This document shows positions 1 to 13,234 of a stretch of 64,000 nt of DNA, piece by piece. The notes below the pieces were generated by a model. The model saw only the letters and a list, made by a program, of their open reading frames with translations, ran no database searches and had not been told where the DNA came from. This DNA is from Atrichornis clamosus (taxonomy: Eukaryota > Chordata > Aves > Passeriformes > Menuridae): positions 37,877 through 101,876 of the forward strand of contig WBMZ01008998.1 in assembly GCA_013400975.1 (NCBI GenBank). The letters are read 5' to 3'. The position numbers and the translations under genes were made by a program. How positions within the stretch are numbered: the first letter of the stretch is position 1; each line of letters begins with the position of its first letter.

Positions 1-765
1 TCCTGCAGCCCCTGGTGCAGCCCATGGTGAGGCAGGATGTTCCCCTGCAGCCCATGCATTACTCCATGCAAAAGCAGGTGAATGAATGCCTGAAGGAGAC
101 TGTGATCTGATGGGAAGCCCATGCTGGAGCAGGTTTCCAGCAGGACCTGTGTACCAGTGGGAAGAGGAGCTCACACTGGAGCAGGTTTGCTGACAGGACC
201 TGTGACTTGTCAGGGACTCACACTGGAGCAGCCTGTTCCTGAAGGACTGCACCCCATGGAAGGGACCCACGCTGGAATAATTACTGAAGAACTGCAGCCT
301 GTGGCAAGGTCTCACATTCAGAAGTCCATAAGAGGCTGTCTTCTGTGTGAGGGAACTCATGCTGGAGCAGGGGAAGAGTGTGAGGAGTCCTCTCCCTGAG
401 GAGGAGGGAATGGCAGAGGCAATGTGTGATGAACCGACCATGATCCCCATTCCCCATCCCCCTGCACTGCTGGTGGGGAAGAGGGAGAGAATTTGGGAGT
501 GAAGTTAAGCCCAGAGAGAAGGCAGAGGTGAGGGGAAGGTGTTTTTAAGATTTGGTTTTATTTATCATTATTTAAGTCTAATTTGACTGGCAATAACTGA
601 AGCTATTTTCCCATAAATGATGGTAACAGGTGAATGATCCTTCCCTGCCCTTATCCTAACCCATGAGCCTTTTGTTATATTTTCTCTTCCATGTCCAGCT
701 GAGGAGGGGAGTGATGGAGTAGCCTGGGAGGGCACTTGATGTCCTGACAGGGTTAATCTACTAAA
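1..765 (+). mobile_element. ERVL-like LTR, 5' part cut by window edge
   Basis: Retroviral LTR remnant without coding capacity. The block from about 350 to 560 (GGGGAAGAGTGTGAGGAGTC, then a purine-rich run, then GTGTTTTTAAGATTTGG) and the tail from about 650 to 765 resemble an avian LTR family, usually placed near ERVL, that I know from general experience of bird repeats. The tail contains an AACCCATGAGC block, GCTGAGGAGGGGAGTGATGGAG and a decayed GGTTAAyCyACyA terminus. The same kind of tail recurs at 24590-24778. The element starts before base 1, so its 5' end and left target duplication cannot be seen. A degenerate minisatellite fills its first half and is listed separately. The plus orientation is set by the tail lying on the right. 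The right end is accurate to a few bases. The reading frame at 121-399 lies inside the minisatellite and is not considered a gene. Confidence 0.75.
120..402 (+). repeat. Degenerate minisatellite inside the LTR, about 45-52 bp unit
   Basis: The phrase CA(T/C)(A/G)CTGGAGCAG starts at 120, 172, 219, 268 (as CACGCTGGAATAA), 313 (as CACATTCAGAAG) and 358, giving spacings of 52, 47, 49, 45 and 45 bases. Each phrase is followed by a stretch ending in a variant of GGACTG/GGACCTG plus GTGGGAAGGGAC. The units are clearly related but have diverged. Bases 1-119 may hold one or two more decayed units (CCTGCAGCCC occurs twice). Tandem units of this kind are a feature of the LTR itself rather than an independent satellite. 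Confidence 0.7.
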
Positions 766-1318
766 ATCTACTACAATAACTAATTTCTCGTCCTTCACAG
801 AGTCTTTAAAAATATAGATATTTTCCATACTGTTACAGGGGCCTGTCAGGTGTGCATATACATTTGATTTTGAGCGTGAAATCTGCTCATAAGTTGGAAC
901 ATCTGATTTTATAGATCGGTGTTATCAGAGTGAGCTTTTTGTGACAAGATATTAATTTCTAAAAGACTTTCTCCAAACACAAAGAGATACTTTCAGTGAC
1001 AATTGTTACTGTTGGTTCAAAATCTTAGACAGAAAAATAGGGCATTGTTAGACATTTAATAGATTTTCACTCTTTCCACAAGTAAAGTTACAGTAAATGT
1101 CCTCTATGAAGCAGAAGGCTGGACTACTGAAAATAAAAGCATTCATATTTATTCTTCTCCTGCTCAATATGACATTGTAGAAGAGAATGCTACAGGGATA
1201 CCTTATTGCAGCCTTTCTGTATTTAGAGGGCATTTATAAGAAAGATGGGGAGTGACTTTTTAATAGGCCCTGTAGTGGTAGGACAAGGGGTAATGGTTTT
1301 AACTAAATGAGGGTAGAT
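766..1318. other. Unique AT-rich DNA, nothing recognised
   Basis: No repeat family, long reading frame or RNA gene is recognisable here. Short frames at 568-828 and 1048-1233 on the minus strand have no recognisable protein content. Confidence 0.6.
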
Positions 1319-1533
1319 TCAGACTGGATATAAAGAATGATTTTTATATGATGAGGATGGTGAGACACTGAAACAGGTTGCCCAGAGAGTTGGTAGATGT
1401 CCCATCCCTGGGAACTGTCAAGGTGTGGTTGGCCAGGGCTCTGTTCAAAATGTTCTAGTCAAAGATGTGCTCACATTAGGTATTTTGGACTAGATATCCT
1501 TAAAAGTCCCTTTCAATCACTCCATGATTCTGA
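1319..1533 (+). mobile_element. CR1 LINE, 3' end fragment
   Basis: A 5'-truncated CR1 retrotransposon tail. In order it shows the decayed GGATATAAAGAATGATTTTT block, a GGTGAGACACTGAAACAGG block, TTGCCCAGAGAG, CCCATCCCTGG, CTTAAAAGTCCCTTTCAATC, and the short terminal repeat region CCATGATTCTGAGAG. All of these match the usual CR1 3' untranslated order on the plus strand. No coding part remains. The number of differences from the typical avian CR1 end suggests an old copy. Boundaries are accurate to about 10 bases. Confidence 0.85.
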
Positions 1534-4500
1534 GAGTCATTCCCCTTTTAATATTTAATGCAATCTTGAAATCTGAGAAATTCTAGGAAGAAAAGACTCA
1601 TACTTGTAGAGTAACTAGATATTACTACTACTAAAAGTTCAATCTCATTTAAGTTGAACTGGATAGAGAGTAAGAATTGAAACTGTATTTCAGCTGGCTA
1701 ATGAATAAGAACCTAAGCTGGGTGTGACTGGTATGAAGGCAGAGGTGCCCCTCCAGAAGCTGATCTTGCATATGCCGAACTGCTGGACTTTCAGCTCACT
1801 TCTCAATCTCTATCCATTGCTGAAATGGACAACATTATCCACTGAGCAGGGCATAGCTGTGATAGAATGGAAAACAAAATAATGGTTTATTAGTACATGG
1901 AGTGTTATTGATATTACCTTAAAACTTCAAAAAGAGAAACTTTGGAATGGAACAACCATTAACTTTTCTGATTTCTTCAATGAGATCTGGAATATTTTTA
2001 GTCAAAATAGAAATATCACAGAACAGTCATCTCTGAAGTATGCTTGCTCAAAATATAGTATTTGGTTTATCCTGTCAAATCCTGGGAGTAACTTGTGTCT
2101 AGGAAAAAAAAGCCTTTAACTTCTTTCATTCCTAAAGGAGAATACAAGAAATACTGAATGTAATACTCCTTTGAATTAGAATCTTTTCAAAGGGGTAATC
2201 TTTGGAGTTGTTCTTTATGTTTACCCTGTTTTAGAAGGTTATTTCTATCCAAATGTATGCTTTTATCTCTATGTCCTCATCTATAAAGAATGAAAACATT
2301 CTCACAAGATCCGGGTCCTGAGCTGGCACCTTGATTTCTCAATGAGTAGAGATATCTAAATAATATATTTATATTTAGAGAAAGGAAATAAAAACTTTCA
2401 TGCCATTGTGCAGAATTGTTCTTCAACCTCATGGATTATTACTAGACTTGTATTTTTAGAATAATCAGTTATAATTGTGTTCCTAAGTATAGGGAATCTT
2501 GAACTGGACCAGGAATTAAAAGAAGGAATCAGAATAATCATATACAATACTGCTAGTCTAGTTTAATCAGTCTTTAACAAAAATTTGCCCTCTGAAGCAA
2601 ACTGTTGACTACAGGACTACCCGCTTTGTAGTTTTCTGTGGAGAAGAGGAGATCAGGTATAACCTGCAACAATGTAGTTAACTTTGATCATGAATTTAGA
2701 TTTAAGTTACTAAATATATTGTATTTTGCCCAGTGACAGAGAACTACAGTATACATTCTTTGCAGCTACTGCAAACACTTTTATTTCAATCCTGTAAATG
2801 GTGGCTGTTTCATACATGGAAGAATTAAAAAGAAAGTTGAATTACGGAGTAAAATTGTAGCCAGTGAAATTGTACAGACTAATGTTAGCACTATAAAGGA
2901 CATAATTAACTGAACTTCATGATTAAAACTCAACTGAAATACTGCTTGATTTTAAAATTTAAGAAAGGGATATACTTATTTACATAATGTTTTACAGCAA
3001 AATGGCCATGTATTACCACTAATGTTCCCTTGCTACTTTTATAACAGTAATTTCAGTAATATATGATCTTTAAAATTACACGAAAATAAATTGTAAACAT
3101 TAAATGATAAACTATAATTCTACAGGGCATTCATTAATATGTAATTGAATGACCAGTTAAGACTTACAGAATGGCTAACATTTTTGGTAACTTATAAAAA
3201 AGTACTGTATGAATTTATGGTTTAAGATAAGGTTTGTAAGCCATGTTATTTTAAGGAGTAGGTTTCTCTTTAATAAGATGCTAAGTTCTATAATATAGCA
3301 CGAACTTGAAAAAGATAATTTAAAGTTGGCATTTTCATTTAAATAACAAATTACATCCAATTCAGAAGATTTATTTAATCATCGTTGTTTTTTAATTCTA
3401 CTAAAAATCATATCAAAAAACAAGATTATTCTTTCTTTGCCATGGGAGAAAAATTGTGGCAGTGAATTAAGAGTACTCTTTATTTCTGTGCTTATAAACA
3501 GGGGCATTTATTCTGATTTAGTACTGGATTTCCATTAAGGGTGATTTCATTAATTTTTAACCTTCAGTTACACCAGACTGAATGAGAGCAATACAGAAGC
3601 AGAAACATGGCATTTGTTTAAATCAGAGTGGGACATATTCAATTCCATTCGTTTTCAAAATTTAAAAGGGATAAATGTAAATAAATAGTAAATAAATATA
3701 AACAAATATAAATAAAATAGCAGTTTTAAGCACACCAAAGAGACAGCAAATAAATAAATATGGATAGCCTACTAACCAACATAATCCATACATTGTTATA
3801 TATATTTATATAGATATAACAATAGATATACTATATATAATATTTAGAACCACATATGACACAAATTATCAGTTATGACTTCTTTTCTGTTATTCTACGT
3901 CTTAGAAGATGATAATGGGAATCTTGCCTAGGATTGCAGTGCTATATATAATATTATATTCAGAGCACATAAAAAAGTATGACTAACAAAATTTTGCCCA
4001 AACAGTAAAAACACTACCGAACCCTGATATCTTCCACACATCCTGGAAATCGTGGACAAAGAATGATCCAGGCCAAGTAATTATACAGCAGATATCCAGT
4101 GAGACAATGCATCTGGGATATGCAAAGTGCACTGTGCAGGTGGAGGTTCTCTGTGCAGCCTGTGTCCTTAAGTATGACACATATACACCACTGGCACACG
4201 CACTTCACAGAGGGAAATCTCATGAAAAGTTATGCCAGGCTGCTCCAGTATTATTTAGTGAATGTTAGAACTCAGTAACAACTAAGAATACTTTTTATTA
4301 ATTAAAATAACAATAAATTTGACTCACCTTAACAGGTGTTTTCAAGAAGGCCCAAATCACCTTGATTTATTCAGGGGTTCTCATCCAGCTTCTTCCTTGC
4401 TGTCTGTGCTGGCCAAAGGGTTTGGCAGCTGTGATGGGTGTGATACCAGGGTGCAGGTCTTCATTGCCATTTGCAATGGCACATCTCTGCCTACTCGATA

Positions 4501-7500
4501 CTTTTTCTGACTTTGCCATGTAACTTCTTTTTCTTGCCCCTATTTTTCAATAAACTATTTTATGACTTTTAAAATTATTGGTTTGGAGATTCATTTTTGT
4601 GTGATTCTGCTTCTACTGGAGGCACAGGAGGAAATGCACCACAGCTTTTTGCTACTGTGTTTAACACAGGATAGGACTACAGCTACTTCAGTATAAAACC
4701 TGTTCAAAATTGAGAAATCCTGCTGAAAACAGCAGTTGAAATATTCAGGATTTCAGTATTTTATTTTAGACAGTGAAAATTGTCTGGTGCTCACTTTCTG
4801 ATCTTTAAAATAGTGAGACTTTCCTCTTAAGATATTTTTAATTTATATTTTTGTGAGCTCTTTGTTATGCTAGTTGATAGAAATTCACTGTGAACTTGTG
4901 GAAACTGAAAATGAAATGAGTCCTTAAATCATGATGAAACAGTTTTAAGGAGATGTGAATCATAATTAAATTGACATGTTTACAGATCCAATTATTGTTT
5001 ATAGTCTGGACTTTAAATTTAATTATACCCATTTATAAACTAGGAAACCAAAAGTTTTATAAAAATATTCATCTTTTATAAATTACCAATTTAGTAGAAA
5101 CATTAAATTTTTCTTTTCTGGAAGAATAAGTTTTATGGGGTTTCATGGGGTTTTTTTGTTTGTTTGCCTCTTTTTGTAGTTGTTCATCAATATTATCAAC
5201 AAGGTCAATAGAAACAGGAAGAATTTTACATAGTATATTTCAATACAAATGACAAGTCTTATGCAGATCTTTCAGTTACTAATGCAGAGATGCAATCCGA
5301 AACTTATTTTTAGCATTACAAAAAAAGTAATAATTTTCACAACCTTTCCACTTTCATAACACTAGGCCTGTGAGATGAGAGATTTCTAAATAACTTAGAA
5401 TTAAATCCGAGTATGATCTGGAGGTACCAACCTAGAGCAAATTTGAATTACAAAGAAATGTATTTTTGTCCGTTCTATTTTTGCATGTAATATTATTGTG
5501 ATTAAATAAACACAATGAAAGATTTCACACAGAAACACTGACTTAAAAATGTCAGAACAGTCATTCATTTGAAAAAGTTAAAATATTTTGCATTCTCAAA
5601 ATGTATTGAATTTTGCTTTCTTGTTAAACTGCCTGATTGTCACACCATTAAGCTTCACTTTCTGATGAGAGGTGCTAACTTTAAGGCTCCTTGTCTCTGT
5701 GTAGACAGATTTCTGCATGATGGCTCGTTTGACATGCACCAGACAGCATAATCTTCAGAAATCGGTGATGGAGGGCTTTTTCTCTAGGGTTCACCCCACA
5801 CCTTCCACTGAGTTTATTGTCAGCAGCAGAGGAAATACTGCTTAATGTTGGACTGATCTCTGGATCAGTTGCACAGTGATTCGACTTTAACAAATCAGGT
5901 GTAAAAGTTTAGAGTTTGTGGTGGATTGGTTTTCATTCTTAAGAAAAGGAATAGGAAAAAATATTTATTAGCAAAATAAAACTTGTGAAAGCTAACTCTC
6001 CTTTCAAAAAAACCCACTTAAACCATACATTCCATACTCTTGACACAGCTTCAGGGTTTTAGTGCCTCCTTAACAGACTTCTGAAACAGCAGTTTGCCTA
6101 TTTTCTGTCCATTACTTAGGTACTGGGAAGGAATTGGGCACATTGACTTTAATGGGACTTTATTCATTTTATTGGCTATGCTCCAGCCAGTCAAACCCTG
6201 GAATGTTCTGTACCTGTTCTATTTTGCATTTAAGATAGTAGGTAGTTAATACAGTTTCTGTCTACACCTGACTCCTTTTTTTTTTTTTCTTTGAATATCA
6301 GAGAGGCTTTGAAGGAAATTAGGAAGAGAAATCAGAGGAAATGCTCTAGCATAATATTGCTACCTTAATGTAGAGGTTTATATAGCATTTGACAGGATTT
6401 ATTGCATATAAAATTTTGCAGTTGAGCAGGTATGTGTTTCCTATACAGAGCTTGAGATTTTGCTGTCAGGTGCTGTGAATTTGTACCAAGAGTGCAATAA
6501 AAGTAACATAGATTTCTGTTTACATGTGTTACTATGCAATATTTAAAGTGTAAAGAATTTGAAAGGTTGTTAATGGATGGAAATGTTTATGCTACAGGAG
6601 ATGGAAAAATGGAATAAGGAGTAGGAGGCATATGGTAATTCAGATGAGAAACATTTCATGCTGGGAGACATTCCTCTTCTATGGTGTGTTAAATAATCTG
6701 TTTGTGGGTGTTTTTCTTTGTTTATATGATGACCTAAGAGTGAAACTGTTCCTGTGAGTAAATGAGTATTTTAATGAATTTTAGACAGTCTTGCCTGAGA
6801 GAAGTATGCATCTAGCTATAAAATATGCAAAGAGAGCCCCAAATGATGCTGGCTTCATTTTTAATGTTCTTTGTTTATTGTATTAATATTTTAAATAACT
6901 CAGTCAAGATGGGAACTTTCAGCATTTATGCGTATAGCTGTATATTTTTAACTGAATTGCGTTTTCTCTAGGACAAGACCTCAAATGATGAAAAAACCTT
7001 TAAAAACATTGTAAAATGAGTTTTTCTGCCTATCTCTTTAAGTTGCATATGTGAGTTTGAGGAAAAAACCCCAAGAGCACGATTTAAATTTTGCTCAAAT
7101 GAAAGGACTTGGGCATTGTGACATGTGGCATACAAAAGCCCCAATCTCTGGGTCTGCCTCCAAACCCAGAATTTACAAAGCTAATTTTGGTTTGGAGCAA
7201 GGTGAGATTGACAGCTGCCAGTACACTAAGTGCTGGGATGCCCAAACCAAGCAATAGGAAATGTGGAAGAGCAGAGCATTTCTGAAATGCTATCTCCTGC
7301 AGGGACTGCCCTCCACAAGCCTGGAAGACAGAGTTCTGTTTTTTTGCACATTTGTCTGATAGAAGCACTTGCCCACTAAGTGGTGTTCTGCTTCCTGGGA
7401 TGCTGATGGAGTTTTTATTTGCTACGTGTTGGATGAAGGAACAAATACAAAGAAAGAATAATTCTGAGAGCAGCCACTCAAGACAGCACCTTTCCCATTG

Positions 7501-9824
7501 GACAAGCCAAACTGTTAGTATCTGCTCTCCTTTGGCCTCTGTGGCTTTTGTACTTGCTCACAGCGCCATAGTTACCCACAGAAACAATAACAGGCAGTTA
7601 CCTCCCATAGCTTTGTGATTAGCACAGTCTGTTGTGATGGACCAGCTGCAACCCTAACCTTCCTCATCCTTTGTTGGGGACGTCTCAAAAAGGATCTCCT
7701 GGAGCAGAGGTTCTAACAAACAAGATACGGGAAGTAACAGTTTAAGCAATTTTTTTTTTTTTCTGTGAACCCTGAGAAAACAGATTCTGTAGATTCCACA
7801 GATTGTTGGCAGAATGCTGTTTTTTATGGAGGTTGGAAGAGGACAGACCTTCAGGAGACAGTGAACAACTCAGGCACAATATAGTCCCTGTTTAGACATT
7901 TTGAAAAGTTACTGTCCAAAACACTAGTGTGTCTCAGGCATCTGTGGATGTTCATTTTATTTCATTCAAATGTCTCTCTTTTTTTATTTTTACCCCCATC
8001 CATTCTCTGAACTTTAGCATCTCCTCTTGTTTGACTCAGACTCATAATAAGGCCAGATCCTCCATTAACCAGAAAATGGACTTATAATGTCATTTGCCAT
8101 TGATGCAGACATGTGTAAAAATGTAAATATTTTTCTCAAAAATGACTGCTAGGGTTTATTTCAGGTAACTTCAAGTGTACTTCAATTTAGCTGGTGATCT
8201 TGAGATAAAAGGTTTTCTCTTGCTTTGCCATATTAAGTCATGCTCCAAAAGTTCCCCACGAATAATGACAACCGGAGTCTTTTATTTGCTTAGAGCATTC
8301 AGGGAGACATTGTAGAAGATTTCTTAATAATTCCTTCTCTTAGGCTTAGAACAATGTTAAAATAAAACCCAGTGGATAAGTGACAAGTCTAGAGATAATA
8401 TCGCTCCCAGCAACACACTAGTGATTGATTGATGTGTTATATATTAGTTAAAAATAATGATGGTCCTCACATTTTTCCTCCTACAGCATAGTTGTTAATC
8501 TTAGCTGCATTCCAACGTAGCCCTCTCTCACAGAAATATTCCAGAATGATTTAAAAATTAAGTAACAATCTCCTATTCTCTTCTTATTAGTAACAGAACG
8601 TCAACTTTCCCCCAACTGCTGAAATACATTTCTGTCATACAGAAATTTTTTTGCAAGAAAAGAGGATACATCTGAAATAAGGCAGAAGCAAGATTTTATT
8701 ACATTTATTTTGCAAGAAAAACCTCTGCAATTTGCAACTTCTGTACACAGCAGCATGTTGAAGATTTTTAAAATATTATTTTTGTATTTATTTATTTATT
8801 TCCTCTTTGCCTGACAGTATCTAAACAAAAACTTCAGTTCCAAATTTTATTTAAATCTAGTGTCCAGGGAAGTAACTTTGTTTATCTGAATCTGAAGAGT
8901 GTTCATATTTCTTTTCCCTGTCTCTGCTTAAAGTTTGAATCCCCGGTGAGTAGCTTTCTGGCGCTGCAGTGAATATGCTGTGACTGTGCAGAATAACACC
9001 AGGACACCACTGACATTTTGTTGATAAGATTTGCTTTAAAATATATTCACAGACAACCTGTCTTGCAAGTATACATTACTGTAGAACCTTTATCAATTTC
9101 AGACACACTCAGCCTCTGTCATGCATAAAACTCACAGAAACTTTTGCCAAGAACAGTTATCCAAAAAGATAGAGAGAAAGAAGGTAAAGCATTTTATAAC
9201 ATTTCAGTTCCATGTTGTGTCAAGATGGAGAGTAGAAAAAACCCCATAGTAATAAATTCTTGTTTTATTCATCTACGTTTATTTCTGTGCAAATGTCGGA
9301 TGCAAATGTAGACCATTAACATACTCTTTCTAGACAGGTTTGCTCATATATCTAGGTGTTTTCTCCTTATCTTTCCATTTCATTTCTTCTGAGAAACTAA
9401 GTGCAAAAATGCCTTTTAAGGATTTTTTTTGTTGTTTCCATTCCTTTCAGAGTCTATTATTTTGTTTTCTGGATTATGCAAAGCACACCAAAATTAAAGT
9501 TTACCATTTTTATTTCTCAGTGCTGCGATGTCACCTAATTTTACAGAGGAGATACATAACTGTAGATAAACATACTCATGCAAAGGCAATCATACATTAG
9601 TTTGGTACTGTCCATTAGACTACATTGAGCAAAAACAATCTCATATAATTCAATAGAAAAACTCTCATTTGCCTGCACTGAAATGAGATCTATGTTATCA
9701 AGAAGTATTCAGGTTGCTAATTATATGAAAAGCCAGCTATTGACAGTTGTCACATATTCCTGTAATATGCTTCAACTGGTGACACAGTTCCCACAATCCT
9801 CCACATTTGGAGATGGCTTGAAAG
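1534..9824. other. 8.3 kb of unique AT-rich DNA
   Basis: No mobile element or gene was recognised. Low-complexity points are an AT-rich stretch at about 3660-3850 rich in AAATA and TATA runs, a T run at about 6275-6290, a T run at 7750-7762 and a TATTTATT run at about 8785-8805. Two patches are less AT-rich: 4319-4570, which ends in an AATAAA at about 4550, and 7070-7720. Neither has a recognisable protein or repeat. The overlapping short frames in those patches (63 to 94 codons) on both strands look like chance frames. Confidence 0.55.
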
Positions 9825-10290
9825 TTATCAGGTGGAAAAAAACCTGAGGATGCTGGTTGACATCTGGCTGAATGTAAGCCAGCGTGTGCCCAGGTGGTCC
9901 AGAAGGCCAATGGCTCCCTGGCCTGTATCAGCAATAGTGGGGCCAGCAGGACCAGGGAAGACATCATTCCCCTGTACTCGTCACTGGTGGGGCCATACCT
10001 CCAGTTCTGTGTCCAGTTTTGAGCCCCTCACTACAAGAAAGACATTGAAGTACTGGAGCAAGTCCAGAGAAGGGCAAAAAAGCTGGGGAAGGGTCAGGAG
10101 CGCAAGTCTGATGAGGAGCAGTTGAGTGAGCTGGGGTTGTTTAGCCTAGAGAAAAGAAAGCTCAGGTGGGACCTTTTGCTCTCTAAAACTGCCTGGAAGA
10201 AGGTTATGGCAAGGTGTATGTTGACCTCTTGTACCAGGCAACAAGTGACAGCACAAGATTGAGTGGCCTCAAATTGTCCTGACCTGTGCT
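9825..10290 (+). mobile_element. CR1 LINE, end of ORF2 region
   Basis: A CR1 fragment derived from the C-terminal part of the reverse-transcriptase ORF and the start of the 3' region, plus strand. Blocks include a decayed GATGCTGGTTGACATCTGGC, a GTGTGCCCAGGTGG block, GGCCAATGGCTCCCTGGCCT, the CAGTTCTGTGTCCAGTTTTG block, AAGACATTGAAGTACTGGAG and CTGGGGTTGTTTAGCCTAGA. The reading frame is broken by indels and stop codons, so it is a dead copy. The 3' terminal region of CR1 is missing: similarity fades at about 10290, after the AAGTGACAGCACAAGATTGAG block. The 97-codon frame at 9832-10125 lies within it and is only a piece of the old ORF or a shifted frame. Confidence 0.88.
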
Positions 10291-12574
10291 TACTGCTGAA
10301 CTGTACTCATGGATTGTTGTCACTCCCCAAATGCACACTAGGGACAATTTTAATAAGTTATTAATGAAGCCAGATGAGCTCTCATTCCCCAAAACTTTTT
10401 CTCTCTCTGGTATGTTTCTACTCCTAGGTCACAGACTGCACTCCAGCCTGGCCTCCTCTTACTGTTAGCCTGCTACTGCTCCTCAGCTCCTTGCTGGGGG
10501 AGAAAAGGGTGTTTTTCTCCTTTCTGTCATAAGTTCAAGGCAAGGCATCATATAATGTTTTAACCAACCTTTTGAGTCTTTCTGTATGTTATCTTATTTT
10601 CTCCCAGGCAATGTCTTCCTTTCCTGCATGTATGTACAGCAGTTTGATGCTAATAACCAAAATATCATTGCCTATTTTCAATGAAAAGAAGCTGATGGTC
10701 CTGAAGTCGTGCTTTCATATCTCTCAAATGTACTCCAGGGGCTTATAAGCCATAAATTGCTTGGGGTTTGTGAATCCTTTTATTTGAGCATAAAAGTTTT
10801 CTGCTTATTAAAAATATAAATGTTATGTCCACAATTACCAAAAGCTTTGCTAATCATGGAAGTTTCTAAAAAAACTCCAAAGTAATTATATCTTGTAATT
10901 ATAAGGAAAAAAGTTCCCAACTACCTTTTAGTGACCCACAACATTTACCAGTTTGAAGCCTGAGGCTATATGGATGAGATTAGCTGCTAATTGGAGGGAG
11001 GAAAAAAAAAAAGAATGAATAGAAAATTAATTTTATATTTTAAAATAGCTTGGACTTGTATCTGATTTGCAGTGAGAGTCTCTTTTGTGTGGGTTTCTTT
11101 TTCTTTTTCTTCTTCTCTAGAAGCCGGTAAAGGAGCTGAAATATGCCATTATATGTGCAACAAAGTGATTTCAAATTGCAGATATTTTTTGAAAAGGAAG
11201 TGTGGGGAAGGCTGGCTAAGGCCTGTCTGCTGCTTGCAAGGACTCTGGCATAAAAATTCCTCTTTCTACATGCTGTGTGCTTGACAGTCTCATAAAAGTG
11301 GAGCATCATGGAGACTAAGGAACATCAGAAGAAGAAGGAGGTATAAGAAGATTAAGCTGTGCTTCAGTCTTTCACTAGTACTAAGTCTTTGAAATTCTTT
11401 CCTCAACTCTACAAACCGTTCTCAGGCATCTCCAAAGGTTACGTTTATGAGACAGACTGATAGTTTCAGGAGTGGGAGTATATCCTCAGATGTTATGCAC
11501 TTCCAGGTCTTGATCTCAGCCAAAATTCTCTCATAATGTGCAGTGTTAATAGAGAAAGCCTGTGCAGATTGTACAAGCTGCAGCTGGTACATTCACAGAG
11601 TTTGGTTGTACTCTGGGAAGCTCAGCTCAGATGCAGAAGGTGATTGAGGCACAATTCCACAGTGCTAGTCCAAAGTAAAATTATATACTTCTCAAACAGA
11701 CTAATTAAACTCAGTACAGATCTGTGAAACTGATTGCTTTCAATCTGCTACCAGCGAAATATTCACTCAAACAGGGTGCTGGGGCAGAAGGGGGGATGTC
11801 TCTGCACTGATTTATATTGAACTATATTGGTTTACTAATAAAAGTGCAATTAAGAACTTCCATGCTGCTTTGTATATGTATAAATTATGGGGCACAAAAT
11901 GAAAGGTTTCTTAGAAGGATCTGTCTCTTGCTGTTAATTTGTTTCTTTGTAACATTTTGCAATGTTAATCTATTTAAGAGATTTTTTGTGTTTAGATGTT
12001 GAAGGCTTGAGGTTTGATTCATCCACCCCTCTTCCCTTTAACAAAAGTAATGACTAATTAACATTCATCTGCCATACCGTAAAGTTGATTGAGATGGTGG
12101 ATGATATTTTAGCTGATTGTTATGCAGTGGAAATGACAGAAATAGCAATATCTGGGGCTAACTGGAATTTGAAAGTAGGGTTTCTTCCAAGGCTGGCAAA
12201 TCTTATCTAGATCATGCCTAAGGAGAAGCGCAGTAACATATTTCACAGAAGATAAGTTTATGCTGCAAGAGAGGAGATATAAACAGGTGGTCTTGGCAAC
12301 TGCTAGATTTTAAATCTAAGCCTGCGTAGCTCTCAAGGACTGAGCTAACAATTTCATCACAAATAAAAGTAATTGCTTAAATGAATTAATGCAAGTACAA
12401 GTCATTTTCTTACCAAAGCTGGTAAAATAACAGAAATATAGGTAGATGTTAATTTTTTAATTGTGTTTGGTGATTGAGTAATGTGATTAAACTCCCAGCA
12501 CCCACAAATACTTTCTGTGCTATTTCTATCTTGGGACTCAATACATGTGAACAATGGGGAATACTTATTTTTGG
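10291..12574. other. Unique AT-rich DNA, nothing recognised
   Basis: No repeat family or gene is recognised. A run of A lies at about 11003-11013. Small frames on both strands around 11040-11309 and 11817-12002 show no domain or signal that I can identify. Confidence 0.55.
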
Positions 12575-13234
12575 GGTTCCTGGTGAAAAACAAGCTGTCC
12601 ATGCACCAGCAGTGTGCTCTTGTGGCCAAAAAGGCCAATGGTATCCTGGGTGCATAGGAAGAGCATTGCCAGCAGGTCAAAGGAGGTGATCCCACCCCTC
12701 TGGTTCCCTTGTGAAACCTCAGTTGCAGTGCCGTGTCCAGTTCTGGGCTCCCCAGTAAAAGAGAGACTTGGAGCTTCTGGAGCTGGTCCAGCAGAGAGCT
12801 AAAAATGTGATGGGAGTACTGGGGCATCTCTCTTATGAGGAAAGACTGAGAGAGTTGGGCCTGCTTAGCCTGAAAAAAAGAAGACTGAAAGAGGTCCTTA
12901 TCAAAATGGGTAAGTGTCTTAAAGGAGGGCATCAAGATCTAGGCTCTTCTAACTGGTTCCAGGCAATAGGATGAGATGCAATGGGCAGAAACTGGAACAC
13001 AGGAAGTTCTGAGCACGCGGAAGAACTCCTTTACAGTGTGTGTGACTGAGCACTGAAACAGGTTATGCAGTAGGTGATGGAATCTCATTCCCTGAAGATA
13101 TTCAAAAGCCATCTGGACACAATCCTGAGTAATCTGCTCTAGGTGACCCTGCTTAAACAGGAAGATTGAAGCAGATGACCTGCATTGGTCCCTTCCAACC
13201 TTAATCCTTCTGTGATTCTGTGAATCTGTGATTA
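12575..13234 (+). mobile_element. CR1 LINE, ORF2 end plus complete 3' end
   Basis: A plus-strand CR1 copy running from the end of the ORF2 region to its natural 3' terminus. Blocks in order: CAGTGTGCTCTTGTGGCC, AAAAGGCCAATGGTATCCTG, GTGCCGTGTCCAGTTCTGGG, CTTATGAGGAAAGACTGAGA, GGGCCTGCTTAGCCTG, a GACAGG-type block replaced by GATGAGATGCAATGGG, GCACTGAAACAGGTTATGC, GGTCCCTTCCAACCTTAATC. The terminus is a set of short units (TTCTGTGATTCTGTGAATCTG) ending near 13234. Several stop codons and indels show it is inactive. The 177-codon minus-strand frame at 12402-12935 runs antisense through this copy and is not a gene. Confidence 0.92.

Noticed and set aside
10435..10451. GACTGCACTCCAGCCTGG-like string, as in primate Alu elements
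   Set aside because: The match is confined to this string and the surrounding sequence is not Alu-like. Alu does not occur in birds, so it is coincidence.
12402..12935. 177-codon minus-strand reading frame, the longest in the window
   Set aside because: More than half of it is antisense to the CR1 copy at 12575-13234, and the rest is ordinary AT-rich DNA. No domain is recognisable.
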